DNA of 64,000 nt from Thermoguttaceae bacterium (GTDB taxonomy: Bacteria > Planctomycetota > Planctomycetia > Pirellulales > Thermoguttaceae). How positions within the stretch are numbered: the stretch's first letter is position 1; each line of letters opens with the position of its first letter. Both the position numbers and the translations under genes were made by a program. Shown here piece by piece: positions 53,327-64,000 of this stretch. The DNA lies in NCBI GenBank assembly GCA_017407125.1, contig JAFQXE010000043.1:51649-115648 (forward strand), given 5' to 3'. The notes beneath the pieces are model-generated. The model was not told the origin of the DNA, did not search any database, and saw only the letters and a program-made list of their open reading frames with translations.

Positions 53327-55333
53327 TTACTTAATTTCAATCAGCCTCGGTTCCAGCGGCGGGAGGTCGATTCGGATTTTAGTTCCGTCCTGCGTTGCGG
53401 GCGAGCCGAGTTTGGTTTGTCCCAGCGTCGCATTGGCGGGAATATCGTAGACGGCAGTTTTGGTTTCCTTGTCGTTGGTGTTGACAATCAAAAGCCACGT
53501 CGAGCCGTTGGCGCCAAACAGACGCGAAACAACCTCCTCGTCGGAGTCGTCCGATTTTGTCACGTTGAGCGTCGGTTCGTCGCCCAAGAGAATCGGGAAG
53601 CAGTCGGCAATCTCTTCGCCCAGCTTTTTCAGTTCCGCCCAACGCTGTTCAAACGGTTCTCGAACCAGAGCGGTTCCGCCCTCTTCGACCGTTTTGTCCA
53701 TCTTCCACAGGTCGAACCAGGAATAGAAAATCAGCCCATTCGCGCCGCCGGCGACGTTCATCCACGCCATACCGCGAAGTTCCTCGTACGTTGGCGTTCT
53801 GTTCTTTTGCTTGTCTTCCGTCGTTTTTCGGTATGACGCCCAGTTGAACGCCTGCGGAACCTGAATCATGGCGTGCGCGCCGAACGAGCCGTCGTACGTG
53901 GACTTCGCGTACAGGTACGCGGTCGACGCCGGCTTGGAGGGGATCGGGTACGGGTCAGTTCCAATCACGTCGAAGGTGGGAATGTACGACCGAATTTGCT
54001 TGTACTGATACAGCACAACCCACGTCGGACGTCCCGGGTCAAGCTCCTCGCACAAATCCCGATGTTTCGTCAGCGGATCGAGCATCGACAGCGGCAGCTC
54101 GTCGTTTATGTACCACCCGATAATGGCGGGATGGTCTTTGAATTCGTTGATTTTCTGCGCCGCCATTTGAATTCCCTGCTCGTCTGAATTGGAACGCAAG
54201 CCAACGTAGAAATCTTTGACGCTGTAAATGCAGCGGATGTTTTTCTGCTGTAACAAGTCCAGCGATTCCCGGGTTAACGTATGGTACGGCATGAGACAGT
54301 TGAATTTGGAGTCCGCGTAAATATCCAGCTCTTCCGGCTTGATTCCGCCGAAATACATGCCCAGCGGGAAAAACGGTTTGCCGTCTACGATAAACCGGCG
54401 ATGTTCGTCGATTCGGGTTTTGTACGCCGGGAACTGCTCGTACTTGGTCAGCGTTTTGGAAATCGTTTCCGGCTTTTCGGAAATCGGGTTGACGGTTTGA
54501 TATTCCAGCTTGTACTCGCCGACGGGCAGGGCGTCTGAATCAATCGTGAACTCGACGTAATCGTCCGCAACGCGCGACGGCGCCAGGACGAGGTTCTCTT
54601 TCAGATTGGCTCCGGAAACGACCAGCTGTCCCGGCGATTTGGTCAGGTCAATCTTATAGAACCGGTTATTGATCCCGACAAACGCTTTGACTTCGCCGCC
54701 GACTGTCATGTGACGATACCGGTTTGTCGTCATGGCAGAGAAAAACGTCGGGATGTACGATTTGATTTCGACGTCGTCGAACCATGCTGTTCCCGTCGCG
54801 CCCTGAGTGCAATAGCACGTAACGTGAATGGACCCTTCTTTCGCCTCGGGAGGAACTTCCGCATACGTGGAGACGCGCGTCCAGTCCGACGTCCCGGCAA
54901 CTCCGCGAGCGTACGCGCCGCCAAGCCATTTCCCGGTTTGAGCGTCCGACCATTCCAAGCAGATAGCGGCTTTTCCGACTTTCAGGTCTTTCGTTTTCAC
55001 CCAGACGGAGAAAACAGCCGCTTCCCCCGGCTTGACGTCAACGGTTTGATAACACAGCCGATAGCGGTTGGCATCGTCGTTGACCCATTTCATCGACGCC
55101 GACCCAGTATGTGACACAGTGTTGTCGAAAGAATAAACGTTGCGATCTCCATGCCAGCTTTGCGGAACCCCGTTGTCTCCCGCCGTCTCAAAAGACGCGT
55201 TAGCGACGTCGTACGTTTTTTCAGCGGCTTGAACGCCTGACGCGGCTGGTGCAAAGAGAATCGCAGCGCAGCCCAACGCCGCTATGAATCGGAATTGCAT
55301 CCAGCGGCAGAGAACAGATTGATTGTGGTTCAT
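53327..55333 (-). CDS. Secreted glycoside-hydrolase-like protein with carbohydrate-binding domain
   Basis: 668 residues from the ATG at 55331-55333, chosen because an AAAGGGGG element precedes it and a signal peptide (ending VQAAEK) then lies at the right place. An N-terminal galactose-binding-like jelly roll (about 38-200, NASFETAGDNGVPQSW, WFDDVEI) is followed by an immunoglobulin-like stretch and a TIM-barrel domain from about 320 (RRFIVDGKPFFPLGMY). E412 in WYINDELP is the likely acid/base residue and matches the strand-4 position of clan GH-A enzymes; a second catalytic glutamate was not assigned. Probably acts on extracellular polysaccharide. Monocistronic. Confidence 0.85.
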   Translation of the reverse strand: MNHNQSVLCRWMQFRFIAALGCAAILFAPAASGVQAAEKTYDVANASFETAGDNGVPQSWHGDRNVYSFDNTVSHTGSASMKWVNDDANRYRLCYQTVDVKPGEAAVFSVWVKTKDLKVGKAAICLEWSDAQTGKWLGGAYARGVAGTSDWTRVSTYAEVPPEAKEGSIHVTCYCTQGATGTAWFDDVEIKSYIPTFFSAMTTNRYRHMTVGGEVKAFVGINNRFYKIDLTKSPGQLVVSGANLKENLVLAPSRVADDYVEFTIDSDALPVGEYKLEYQTVNPISEKPETISKTLTKYEQFPAYKTRIDEHRRFIVDGKPFFPLGMYFGGIKPEELDIYADSKFNCLMPYHTLTRESLDLLQQKNIRCIYSVKDFYVGLRSNSDEQGIQMAAQKINEFKDHPAIIGWYINDELPLSMLDPLTKHRDLCEELDPGRPTWVVLYQYKQIRSYIPTFDVIGTDPYPIPSKPASTAYLYAKSTYDGSFGAHAMIQVPQAFNWASYRKTTEDKQKNRTPTYEELRGMAWMNVAGGANGLIFYSWFDLWKMDKTVEEGGTALVREPFEQRWAELKKLGEEIADCFPILLGDEPTLNVTKSDDSDEEVVSRLFGANGSTWLLIVNTNDKETKTAVYDIPANATLGQTKLGSPATQDGTKIRIDLPPLEPRLIEIK

Positions 55334-55560
55334 AATTTCCCCCTTTGTTTGGATTAGAATTAAACAAACGGACTGACGCCTTTGCCGATACGCATAGACG
55401 TCTTTTATTAGGTCATTATAAAACAATCGATTATGAACGTAAATACCCCCCCATTTTCGCCACGCCGCCGCCTTGCATTTTTCTGAATTATTATTACAAT
55501 TACAGTAAGAATTTTATCAAATCGGTTTTGAACGTCATTCCCCCTTTCAGGAGCGTTATT
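55334..55560. promoter_or_regulatory. Divergent promoter region of glycosidase and ankyrin genes
   Basis: 226 bases between two divergent start codons. AT-rich with a seven-C run near 55446. CAGGAG (55548-55553) is the ribosome binding site of the ankyrin gene. No clear -35/-10 pair was identified. Confidence 0.4.
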
Positions 55561-58521
55561 ATGAAATACCGTGTTTTTCTTTTGAGCGTTTGTTTGATGA
55601 TTGTAACAAGCCTTGTCAGCGACAGCTGTGGAGCGGACGGTTCTGACAGCCCCAAATATGCAGAGCGATTGTATCGGTTGGGATTTAACGATGAGTCCAT
55701 TGAGCGTTTTGAACAAATGTTTCAAACAGGGGAATTCGATTTTTCATACGTTTCTCCCGTTGTTGGCAATAACGTTCTTCATTATGCTGTTATAACTGAC
55801 GACCTGAATCGAGTCAAACAACTTCTGGAACGCGGAGCAAGTCCTAACGTAAAAAACCTTCTCAGTGAAACGCCTTTACGTTTTTCCTTCCGAAACGGGA
55901 ATCTCGAAATGGTTAAATTGCTCGTCGAACGCGGTGCAGACGTCAATGCAAAAGATGCATTCGAAAAAAACGTCTTGCACGAAGCCGCTCAAAGCGGGAA
56001 TCTCGAAATTGTTCAATGGCTGATCAAACATGGACTGGACGTCAACGCAAAAAATAATAGACAAATGACTGTCTTGCATTACGCCGCCGAAAGCGGCAAT
56101 CTGGAGTTGGTTCAATGGCTGGTCAAACAGGGGCTGGACGTCAAAGCAAAAGACAATTCGAATTATACTGTCTTGCATAGCGCCGCTTATAGCGGAAACC
56201 TCGAATTAGTTCAATGGCTGGTCAAGCAGGGGCTGGACGTCAACGCAGCAGACAGTTTAAACGGAACCGTCTTGCATAGCGCCGTTCGAAGCGGGAATGC
56301 GGATATGGTTAATTGGCTGATAAAACAGGGAGTAGACATCAACGCAAAAGACGCTATGGAATACACGGCTTTGCATTCCGCCGCCGATTATGGCTATCTC
56401 AAAATTGTTCAGAGCCTGGTCGAACAAGGCGTGGACGTCAACGAAGAAAGCTTTTTCGGAAATACGGTTTTGCATATTGCCGTTGATAATAACAATCTCG
56501 AAATGGTTAGATGGCTCGTTGAACACGGAGCCGACGTCAATGCAAAAGATAGCGAAGGGAAAACGCCTTTGTTTTCTACCGCCGATATTGAAAACCTCAA
56601 ACTGGTTCAGTGTCTGGTTGAACATGGCGCGGACGTCAACGCAAAAGACAAATACGGACAGACCGCCCTGTTTTACGCCGTTGACGAGGAAAATCCGGAA
56701 CTGGTTCAATGGCTAATTCAACATGGAGCAGACGTCAACGCAAAAACCGAAAATGGAAAGACGCCCCTGCTAATTGCCGCTGAAAACGGCTTATTCGAAT
56801 TGGTTAAAAAACTGGTTGAACTGGGCGTAGACGTCAACGAAAAAGACAATGACGGAATATCTGCTTTGCATTACGCCGCTGAAAGCGGGAATCTGGAACT
56901 GGTTCAATGGCTCGTGGAGAAGGGCGCTGACGTCAATGCAAAGGACGAGGATGGAGACGCTGTCTTGCATTTTGCCGCGCGAAGCGAGAATCTGGAATTG
57001 ATTCAGTGGCTGGTTAAGAAAGGGCTGGACGTCAACGCAAAAGGCAAATATAATTTGACCGCCTTGCAAATTGACGCTCATTACGGGAATCTGGAACTGG
57101 TTCAATGGCTTGTAGAGAACGGAGCGGACGTCAACGCAGACGCTTTGCATTCTGCCGCCGAAAGCGGAAATCTGAAACTGGTTCAATGGCTGGTTGAGAA
57201 GGGCGCAGACGTCAAGGCAAAAGGTCAGTACGACGAAACGATTCTATATAAAGCTATCAGCAGCTATAATTTGGAGTTGGTTCAATGGCTCGTGGAACAG
57301 GGTTTGGACGTCAACGAAAAGAGTTGCTATTGGAGCATTGAAGAATATACTCCCTTGAAATTCGCCGTCGAGTCCGGACCTCTGGATATAGTTCAGTACC
57401 TGCTGGAACGCGGCGCAGACGTCAACGCAAAGGACAACGAAGGACGCACTGCCTTGAATTTTGCCGCTCAAAGAGGTAGGCTGGATAGAATTCCATTGCT
57501 GACGAAACATGGCGCGGACGTCAACGCAAAAGACAATGATGGTATGACAGCCTTGCATTATGCTGCCCTAAACGAGAACCTGGAACAGAATCAAATGCTG
57601 GTAAAGCTGGGCGCAGACGTCAATGTTAAAGACAAAACAGGAATGACGCCGGCGCTTTACGCCGCTGGAAGCGGAAACCTGGAACTGGTTCAATGGCTCG
57701 TGGAGAACGGCGCAGACGTCAACGCAAAAGACGAGGATGGAGACGCCATCTTGCATTTTGCCTCCCATAGCGGGAATCTGAAATTGGTTGAATGGCTGGT
57801 CAAACAGGGAATGAACATCAAAGCAAAAGATAAATACGAAATGACGTCGCTGCTGTACGCCGCTCGCAGCGGCAATCTGGACGTGGTTCAATGGCTCTTG
57901 AGTCAGGGCGCAGACGTCAATGCAAAAGATGAAAATGGAAAAACGATTTTGCATTACGCCGCTCAAAGCGGGAATCTCAACCTGGTTGAATGGCTGGTCA
58001 AACAGGGGTTGGACGTCTTCGCAAAGGACGAAAGAGGTCGAACCGTTTTGTATTATGCTGTAGGCAGCGAAAAATTGGCATTGGTTCAATGGCTGGTGAA
58101 GCAGGGTCTGGACGTCAAAGCAAAAGACAACGACGGAAAGACTGTCTTGCAATCTGACGGTTTATGCTCTTTTGAATCAGATGCAGAACTGGTTCAATGG
58201 CTCGTTGAGCGCGGCGCGGACGTCAATGTAAAAACCGCTGACGGACAGACAATGTTACATATCGCCGCGATATTTAACGATTCGGAACATGTTCGATGGC
58301 TCGTTGAACACGGCGCAGACGTCAACGCAAAAAACGAGGAAGGAAAAACGGCTTTGCATTATTCTGCTGACGACGGCGATCTGAAACTGGTTCAGTTCCT
58401 CGTTGAGCATGGCGCAGACGTCAACGCGAAGGACAACGAAGGAAAGACCGCTCTGGATATGGCAATTGAAAACAGAAAAACGCGGGTTGTACAGTGGCTA
58501 AAAGAGCATGGCGCGAAATGA
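55561..58521 (+). CDS. Secreted ankyrin-repeat protein (986 aa)
   Basis: The ATG is fixed by CAGGAG seven bases upstream and by the signal peptide that follows (about 1-23, SLVSDSCGA). The shared family cap (RFEQMFQTGEFDF) is present, then about 27 highly regular ankyrin repeats with the consensus GNLELVQWLVEKGADVNAKD, running to the very C terminus (WLKEHGAK). No membrane anchor, so secreted or periplasmic. The repeats are so alike at DNA level (recurring blocks such as CTGGAACTGGTTCAATGGCT) that recent expansion or gene conversion is likely. Only plus-strand member of the five. Confidence 0.92.
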   Translation: MKYRVFLLSVCLMIVTSLVSDSCGADGSDSPKYAERLYRLGFNDESIERFEQMFQTGEFDFSYVSPVVGNNVLHYAVITDDLNRVKQLLERGASPNVKNLLSETPLRFSFRNGNLEMVKLLVERGADVNAKDAFEKNVLHEAAQSGNLEIVQWLIKHGLDVNAKNNRQMTVLHYAAESGNLELVQWLVKQGLDVKAKDNSNYTVLHSAAYSGNLELVQWLVKQGLDVNAADSLNGTVLHSAVRSGNADMVNWLIKQGVDINAKDAMEYTALHSAADYGYLKIVQSLVEQGVDVNEESFFGNTVLHIAVDNNNLEMVRWLVEHGADVNAKDSEGKTPLFSTADIENLKLVQCLVEHGADVNAKDKYGQTALFYAVDEENPELVQWLIQHGADVNAKTENGKTPLLIAAENGLFELVKKLVELGVDVNEKDNDGISALHYAAESGNLELVQWLVEKGADVNAKDEDGDAVLHFAARSENLELIQWLVKKGLDVNAKGKYNLTALQIDAHYGNLELVQWLVENGADVNADALHSAAESGNLKLVQWLVEKGADVKAKGQYDETILYKAISSYNLELVQWLVEQGLDVNEKSCYWSIEEYTPLKFAVESGPLDIVQYLLERGADVNAKDNEGRTALNFAAQRGRLDRIPLLTKHGADVNAKDNDGMTALHYAALNENLEQNQMLVKLGADVNVKDKTGMTPALYAAGSGNLELVQWLVENGADVNAKDEDGDAILHFASHSGNLKLVEWLVKQGMNIKAKDKYEMTSLLYAARSGNLDVVQWLLSQGADVNAKDENGKTILHYAAQSGNLNLVEWLVKQGLDVFAKDERGRTVLYYAVGSEKLALVQWLVKQGLDVKAKDNDGKTVLQSDGLCSFESDAELVQWLVERGADVNVKTADGQTMLHIAAIFNDSEHVRWLVEHGADVNAKNEEGKTALHYSADDGDLKLVQFLVEHGADVNAKDNEGKTALDMAIENRKTRVVQWLKEHGAK

Positions 58522-58907
58522 AAGGCGGTAACGGAGTTCGCGAAGCGAACGTAAAAATTTCGGAGTGCGGCGCCTTGGCGCCGCTTTCGTACTTGACGGC
58601 TTGCCGTCAAGACCATTTTATTTCTGTATCAAGCTACGCTTGACGATTAAAGCGATTCTATTTATTAAAAAAGCGAGAGTTCCGCTAACGCTTCCCTCTC
58701 GCACTCAGAAATATCTCACGCGGGGACGCGGAGACGCGGAGGATGTTCGCGAAGTTTTAAAGACTATGCGTTCTTTGCGTCCTTTGCGGCTTAAAAATTG
58801 GCGAGCTATCGCTCGCTTGAAAAAACTTTCGGTCGCCAGCAAGCTGGCTCCCTTTTAGGGAAGTTTTTTCAAGGGAATAATATCGAGGTTTCTATTCGAA
58901 AAAATAT
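58522..58907. repeat. Dispersed repeat blocks downstream of the large ankyrin gene
   Basis: Starts at the ankyrin stop codon with GAAAGGCGGTAACGGAG, then GTGCGGCGCCTTGGCGCCGC, two small palindromic blocks (GACGGCTTGCCGTC and GTCAAGCTACGCTTGAC), CTCACGCGGGGACGCGGAGA, TTCTTTGCGTCCTTTGCGGC and the GGTCGCCAGCAAGCTGGCTCC block. No gene is supported. Confidence 0.6.
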
Positions 58908-58946
58908 GAGGGGAAAACCTTTTTTGAAAAAAAGGTTCTTCCCCTC
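58908..58946. terminator. Bidirectional terminator-like repeat downstream of purL
   Basis: GAGGGGAAAACCTTTTTT pairs with AAAAAAAGGTT and CTTCCCCTC with one bulge. It is the same block as the terminator after clpB and stands between the convergent ankyrin and purL genes. The CTTTAGTAAAGGGGAG partner and the AATCCGTCTAATCCG block follow up to the purL stop codon. Confidence 0.55.
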
Positions 58947-59065
58947 AAACTCCTCTTTCCCAAAAACTTTAGTAAAGGGGAGAAAACATTGAATTAAAAA
59001 TAACCAATCGGCGAAAATCCGTCTAATCCGTAATATCCGTGTGCGGACTGACTTGTACTCAACGC

Positions 59066-61978
<2,913 letters not shown>

Positions 61979-62000
61979 TTAAGTGTAGCAGTTAGGTTGT

Positions 62001-62088
62001 TAGTTGCGAGTTGCGAGTTGCGAGTTGCGAGAAGAATTTGTTGAGCGCTTGCGTTTTCTCGCTACTCGCTACTCGTTTCTCGCAACTT
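62001..62088. repeat. Short-period tandem repeat with inverted arms, copy 5
   Basis: Left arm of four GTTGCGA units, centre GAGCGCTTGCGTT (reverse of the AACGCAAGCGCTC core), right arm of CTCGCTA / CTCGCAA units complementary to the left. It lies 23 bases upstream of the purL start, within its promoter or leader region. Confidence 0.75.
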
Positions 62089-62414
62089 CTATATATTATT
62101 CCAGAAAATCGCCTTTTTACAAGGGGAGGGAGCGGGAGAATTAAGAATCACCCGCCGAAGAAATCTCTGCCCCGCCGAACGACTGCGACGCAGCCGAAAG
62201 CTATTCTGGATCGCGGATAAAATCCGCCGAAGAATTTTAAGCCGCAAAGGACGCAAAGAACGCAAAGAAATTTTTAAAACTTCGCGAACATCCTCCGCAC
62301 CTCCGCGTCTCCGCGTGAGATTTTACCGGGCGCTCACGCCCACGGGTTAACACCCGTGGCTCGCCTAAGCGTAATTCCGTTCGCTGCGCGAACTCCATTA
62401 CCGCCTTTCATTTT
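62089..62414. repeat. Dispersed repeat blocks between purL and the fifth ankyrin gene
   Basis: Contains GCCGCCGAAGAATTTTAAGC, GCAAAGGACGCAAAGAACGC, CTCCGCGTCTCCGCGTGAGA, the CCCACGGGTTAACACCCGTG hairpin and the reversed GGCGGTAATGGAGTTCGCG block. The purL promoter on the minus strand must lie in the first part. No gene is supported. Confidence 0.6.
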
Positions 62415-62447
62415 TCTACTGCCTACTGCCTACTGCCTATTGCCTCC
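62415..62447. repeat. Short-period repeat arm overlapping the ankyrin 3' end
   Basis: Four CTACTGC-like units run across the stop codon of the fifth ankyrin gene, so that its last residues (GGNRQ) and stop are encoded by the repeat. The same unit ends at the stop codon of the hydrolase gene at 18.56 kb. Confidence 0.6.
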
Positions 62448-63560
62448 ATCGCCATGTTCTTTGAGCCAATCGGCGATGTTCTGAATGCCGTTTTCTTTAG
62501 CGAATTGCAAGGGCGTCTTTCCTTCTTTGTCCGTTGCGTTGACGTCGGCGCCATGTTCTACAAGCCATTGGGTCAGTTTCAGATCTCCGAACAGAACTGC
62601 AAGATGTAAAATCGTCCATCCGTCTTTGTCTTTTACATTGACGTCCGCGCCGCGTTCCACCAGACATTGAACCGATTTCGGGTCAGGACCGCAGGGATAA
62701 AAACTGTCAGAGAGTATGACGGGTCTTCCGTTTTTGTCTTTGGCGTTGACGTCCAGCCCCTGTTTGAGCAGCCATTGAACCAGTTCCAAATTGCCGCTTT
62801 CGACGGCGTCGTGTAACACCGTTCTGTCGTTTTTGTCCTTCGCTTTGACGTCGGCGCGGCGCACGGTCAGCCACTGAACCAGTTTCAGATTTCCGCTTTG
62901 AGCGGCGAAATGCAAGACGGTTTTTGCGTCGTCGTTTTTGGCGTTGACGTCGGCGCCGCGTTCGACGAGCCGTTGAACCAGCTTCAAACATCCGCTTTCG
63001 GCGGCGGTATGCAGGGGCGTCGCTCCCCACTTGTCTTTGGCGTTGACGTCCAGTCCCTGATCCGTCAGCCAGTCAACCAGTTTCAGAATTTTGTCTTCTT
63101 CGGAAGGGTAATGCAGCGATAAATCGACGGCGTAATGCAAGGCGGTCTGACCGATAACGTCTTTTACTTTTAAATCCGATCCCTGCGTAGCCAGCCATTG
63201 AATCAGTTCCAGTTTATCGAAATGGGCGGCGAAAAGCGTCGGCGTCCGTCCTTCGTTGTCTTTCGCGTTGACGTCCGCGCCGCGTTGAGCCAACAGCTGA
63301 GCGAGTTTCAGGTTTCCCCGATGAACGGCTAAATGCACAGGCGTCCGACCCAACTCGTTTTTGGCGTTGACGTCCGCGCCGCTATCGAGCAGTTTTTTGA
63401 CGTCGTCCAAAGACCCATTCTCGACGGCAGAAAGAAGAGCGCTGTTTTGACGGTCTTGACTTGCTGTCTGATCGTCAAAATTCTCTGCTCCATAGCAGAC
63501 GCTGACCGCGCATGCCAACAGAAGCAGAACAACGCTCAAAACAAAACGACGATTTATCAT
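62430..63560 (-). CDS. Secreted ankyrin-repeat protein (376 aa)
   Basis: A signal peptide (1-24, ending CYGAE) is followed by about ten ankyrin repeats with the usual consensus (SGNLELVQWLLKQGLDVNAKD). It lacks the MFQTG cap of the four larger paralogues and has no anchor, so it is the simplest member of the family. GAGG precedes the ATG. The last codons run into a short-period repeat, which probably replaced the original end of the gene. Confidence 0.9.
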   Translation of the reverse strand: MINRRFVLSVVLLLLACAVSVCYGAENFDDQTASQDRQNSALLSAVENGSLDDVKKLLDSGADVNAKNELGRTPVHLAVHRGNLKLAQLLAQRGADVNAKDNEGRTPTLFAAHFDKLELIQWLATQGSDLKVKDVIGQTALHYAVDLSLHYPSEEDKILKLVDWLTDQGLDVNAKDKWGATPLHTAAESGCLKLVQRLVERGADVNAKNDDAKTVLHFAAQSGNLKLVQWLTVRRADVKAKDKNDRTVLHDAVESGNLELVQWLLKQGLDVNAKDKNGRPVILSDSFYPCGPDPKSVQCLVERGADVNVKDKDGWTILHLAVLFGDLKLTQWLVEHGADVNATDKEGKTPLQFAKENGIQNIADWLKEHGDGGNRQ

Positions 63561-63800
63561 AGAACGTCCTCGGATTGTTAAACGAATATAAATGGAAATC
63601 TTAGGTAATATTATAATTAAAATCCTTGTGGAGTGCGACGGCTTGCCGTCGCTTTTCCTGGAAAAACGTAGAGAATATCCGAAAACGTCTTTCGTGCAGA
63701 AAACGTCAGAACCTCCGGTTCACGGGCGTGACAGCAGCAAAAGAAAAACGCGAGCTGTCGCTCGCTTATAAAAGCGAGAGCTTTGCTCGCGCACTCCGAG
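63561..63800. other. Intergenic region between ankyrin gene and 16S rRNA terminator
   Basis: Contains the GCGACGGCTTGCCGTCGC hairpin (63636-63653; related to the one before mgtE) and GAGCTGTCGCTCGC / AAGCGAGAGCTTTGCTCGC inverted blocks (63750-63790). No gene or tRNA was found. Confidence 0.5.
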
Positions 63801-63836
63801 AAAAAAAGCCCTTGAGAATTGCTTCTCAAGGGCTTT
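63801..63836 (-). terminator. Terminator of the 16S rRNA transcript
   Basis: AAAGCCCTTGAGAA and TTCTCAAGGGCTTT form a 14-bp stem with a four-base loop. On the minus strand it is followed by seven Us. It lies about 70 bases after the mature 16S 3' end. Confidence 0.9.
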
Positions 63837-63905
63837 AATATACATAAGGCGGAACTTCCTTGCACCGTAAGCAAGTCGTCTCCAATTTAGTTTTCTAAAT
63901 TCCTT

Positions 63906-64000
63906 AGAAAGGAGGTGATCCAGCTGCAGGTTCCCCTACAGCTACCTTGTTACGACTTAGTCCCAATCACAGAGTTCATCTTCGGCGCTTAGGTCCTTGC
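63906..64000 (-). rRNA. rrs: 16S ribosomal RNA, 3' end (partial)
   Basis: The complement reads AAGTCGTAACAAGGTAGC, GGGGAACCTGC, then GGATCACCTCCTTTCT, the universally conserved 3' end with the anti-Shine-Dalgarno sequence. Only about 95 bases are in the window; the gene continues beyond its right edge. No 23S, 5S or spacer tRNA follows: the transcript ends at the terminator about 70 bases on. Confidence 0.97.

Noticed and set aside
52435..53450. Several 60-124-codon frames on the plus strand in the repeat-rich spacer
   Set aside because: All derive from dispersed repeats; near-identical peptides appear from both copies of the same block.
55876..58152. Long open frames on the minus strand across the plus-strand ankyrin gene, and similar antisense frames over the other ankyrin genes
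   Set aside because: They are mirror images of the repeat codons (antisense of the ankyrin consensus has few stops) and repeat the same peptide pattern; no ribosome binding sites or families.

Overview
The window reads as a chromosomal segment of a Planctomycetota bacterium, most plausibly an anaerobic or gut-associated member of the Pirellulales side of the phylum. Support comes from a 16S rRNA 3' end with planctomycete-like sequence that is closed at once by its own terminator (16S not linked to 23S), from planctomycete-typical protein types (NPCBM/TolB-like/CxxCH 'HzsA-related' protein, DUF1080 secreted protein, BatA-like vWA protein, many secreted paralogues) and from a HydE-type [FeFe]-hydrogenase maturase that suggests fermentative metabolism. 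The phylum assignment is an inference from these traits, not from a database search.

Layout. 1-5.2 kb: two adjacent secreted ankyrin-repeat proteins (minus). 5.7-7.1 kb: MgtE magnesium channel. 7.4-11.6 kb: membrane-anchored Ser/Thr kinase followed 1 nt later by a DinG/XPD-type helicase. 12.0-13.1 kb: HydE. 13.7-15.2 kb: third ankyrin protein. 15.5-18.2 kb: ClpB behind a consensus sigma-54 promoter. 18.6-21.8 kb: lipoprotein alpha/beta hydrolase and a eukaryotic-type UDP-sugar pyrophosphorylase. 22.0-26.6 kb: AT-rich two-gene unit of a GTPase and a multi-pass membrane protein. 27.0-29.7 kb: DUF1080 protein, a probable rod-shaped small RNA with its own promoter and terminator, a cyclophilin and an HtrA protease. 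29.9-32.6 kb: BatA/vWA protein and phosphodiester glycosidase. 33.1-39.1 kb: nusA-infB-rbfA, interrupted by a duplicated 5' piece of infB that now encodes a small free-standing IF2N-domain protein. 39.5-41.0 kb: lipoamide dehydrogenase. 41.0-47.4 kb: AT-rich accessory block with a two-gene RecQ helicase-nuclease module, two unknown membrane proteins and a SUKH-3-type immunity protein. 47.7-55.3 kb: exported HzsA-related protein, an unknown exported protein and a glycoside-hydrolase-like protein. 55.6-63.6 kb: a large ankyrin protein, purL and a fifth ankyrin protein. The window ends in the 3' end of a 16S rRNA gene on the minus strand.

Housekeeping genes (nusA, infB, rbfA, clpB, purL, lpdA, ppiB, dinG-like, mgtE) alternate with accessory material. 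Two things stand out beyond the genes. First, the intergenic DNA is a mosaic of dispersed repeat blocks, including short-period tandem repeats whose unit differs from copy to copy while each full copy folds back on itself around a recurring ACGCAAGCG core; two repeat blocks sit in frame inside coding sequences. Second, several RNA- or DNA-level control elements can be read directly: a sigma-54 promoter for clpB, a roughly 119-nt rod-shaped RNA, duplicated infB leaders, and a 16-bp inverted repeat ahead of the RecQ module.

Coordinates of motifs were read by eye. Family calls rest on recognised motifs and lengths; no homology search or folding program was run.
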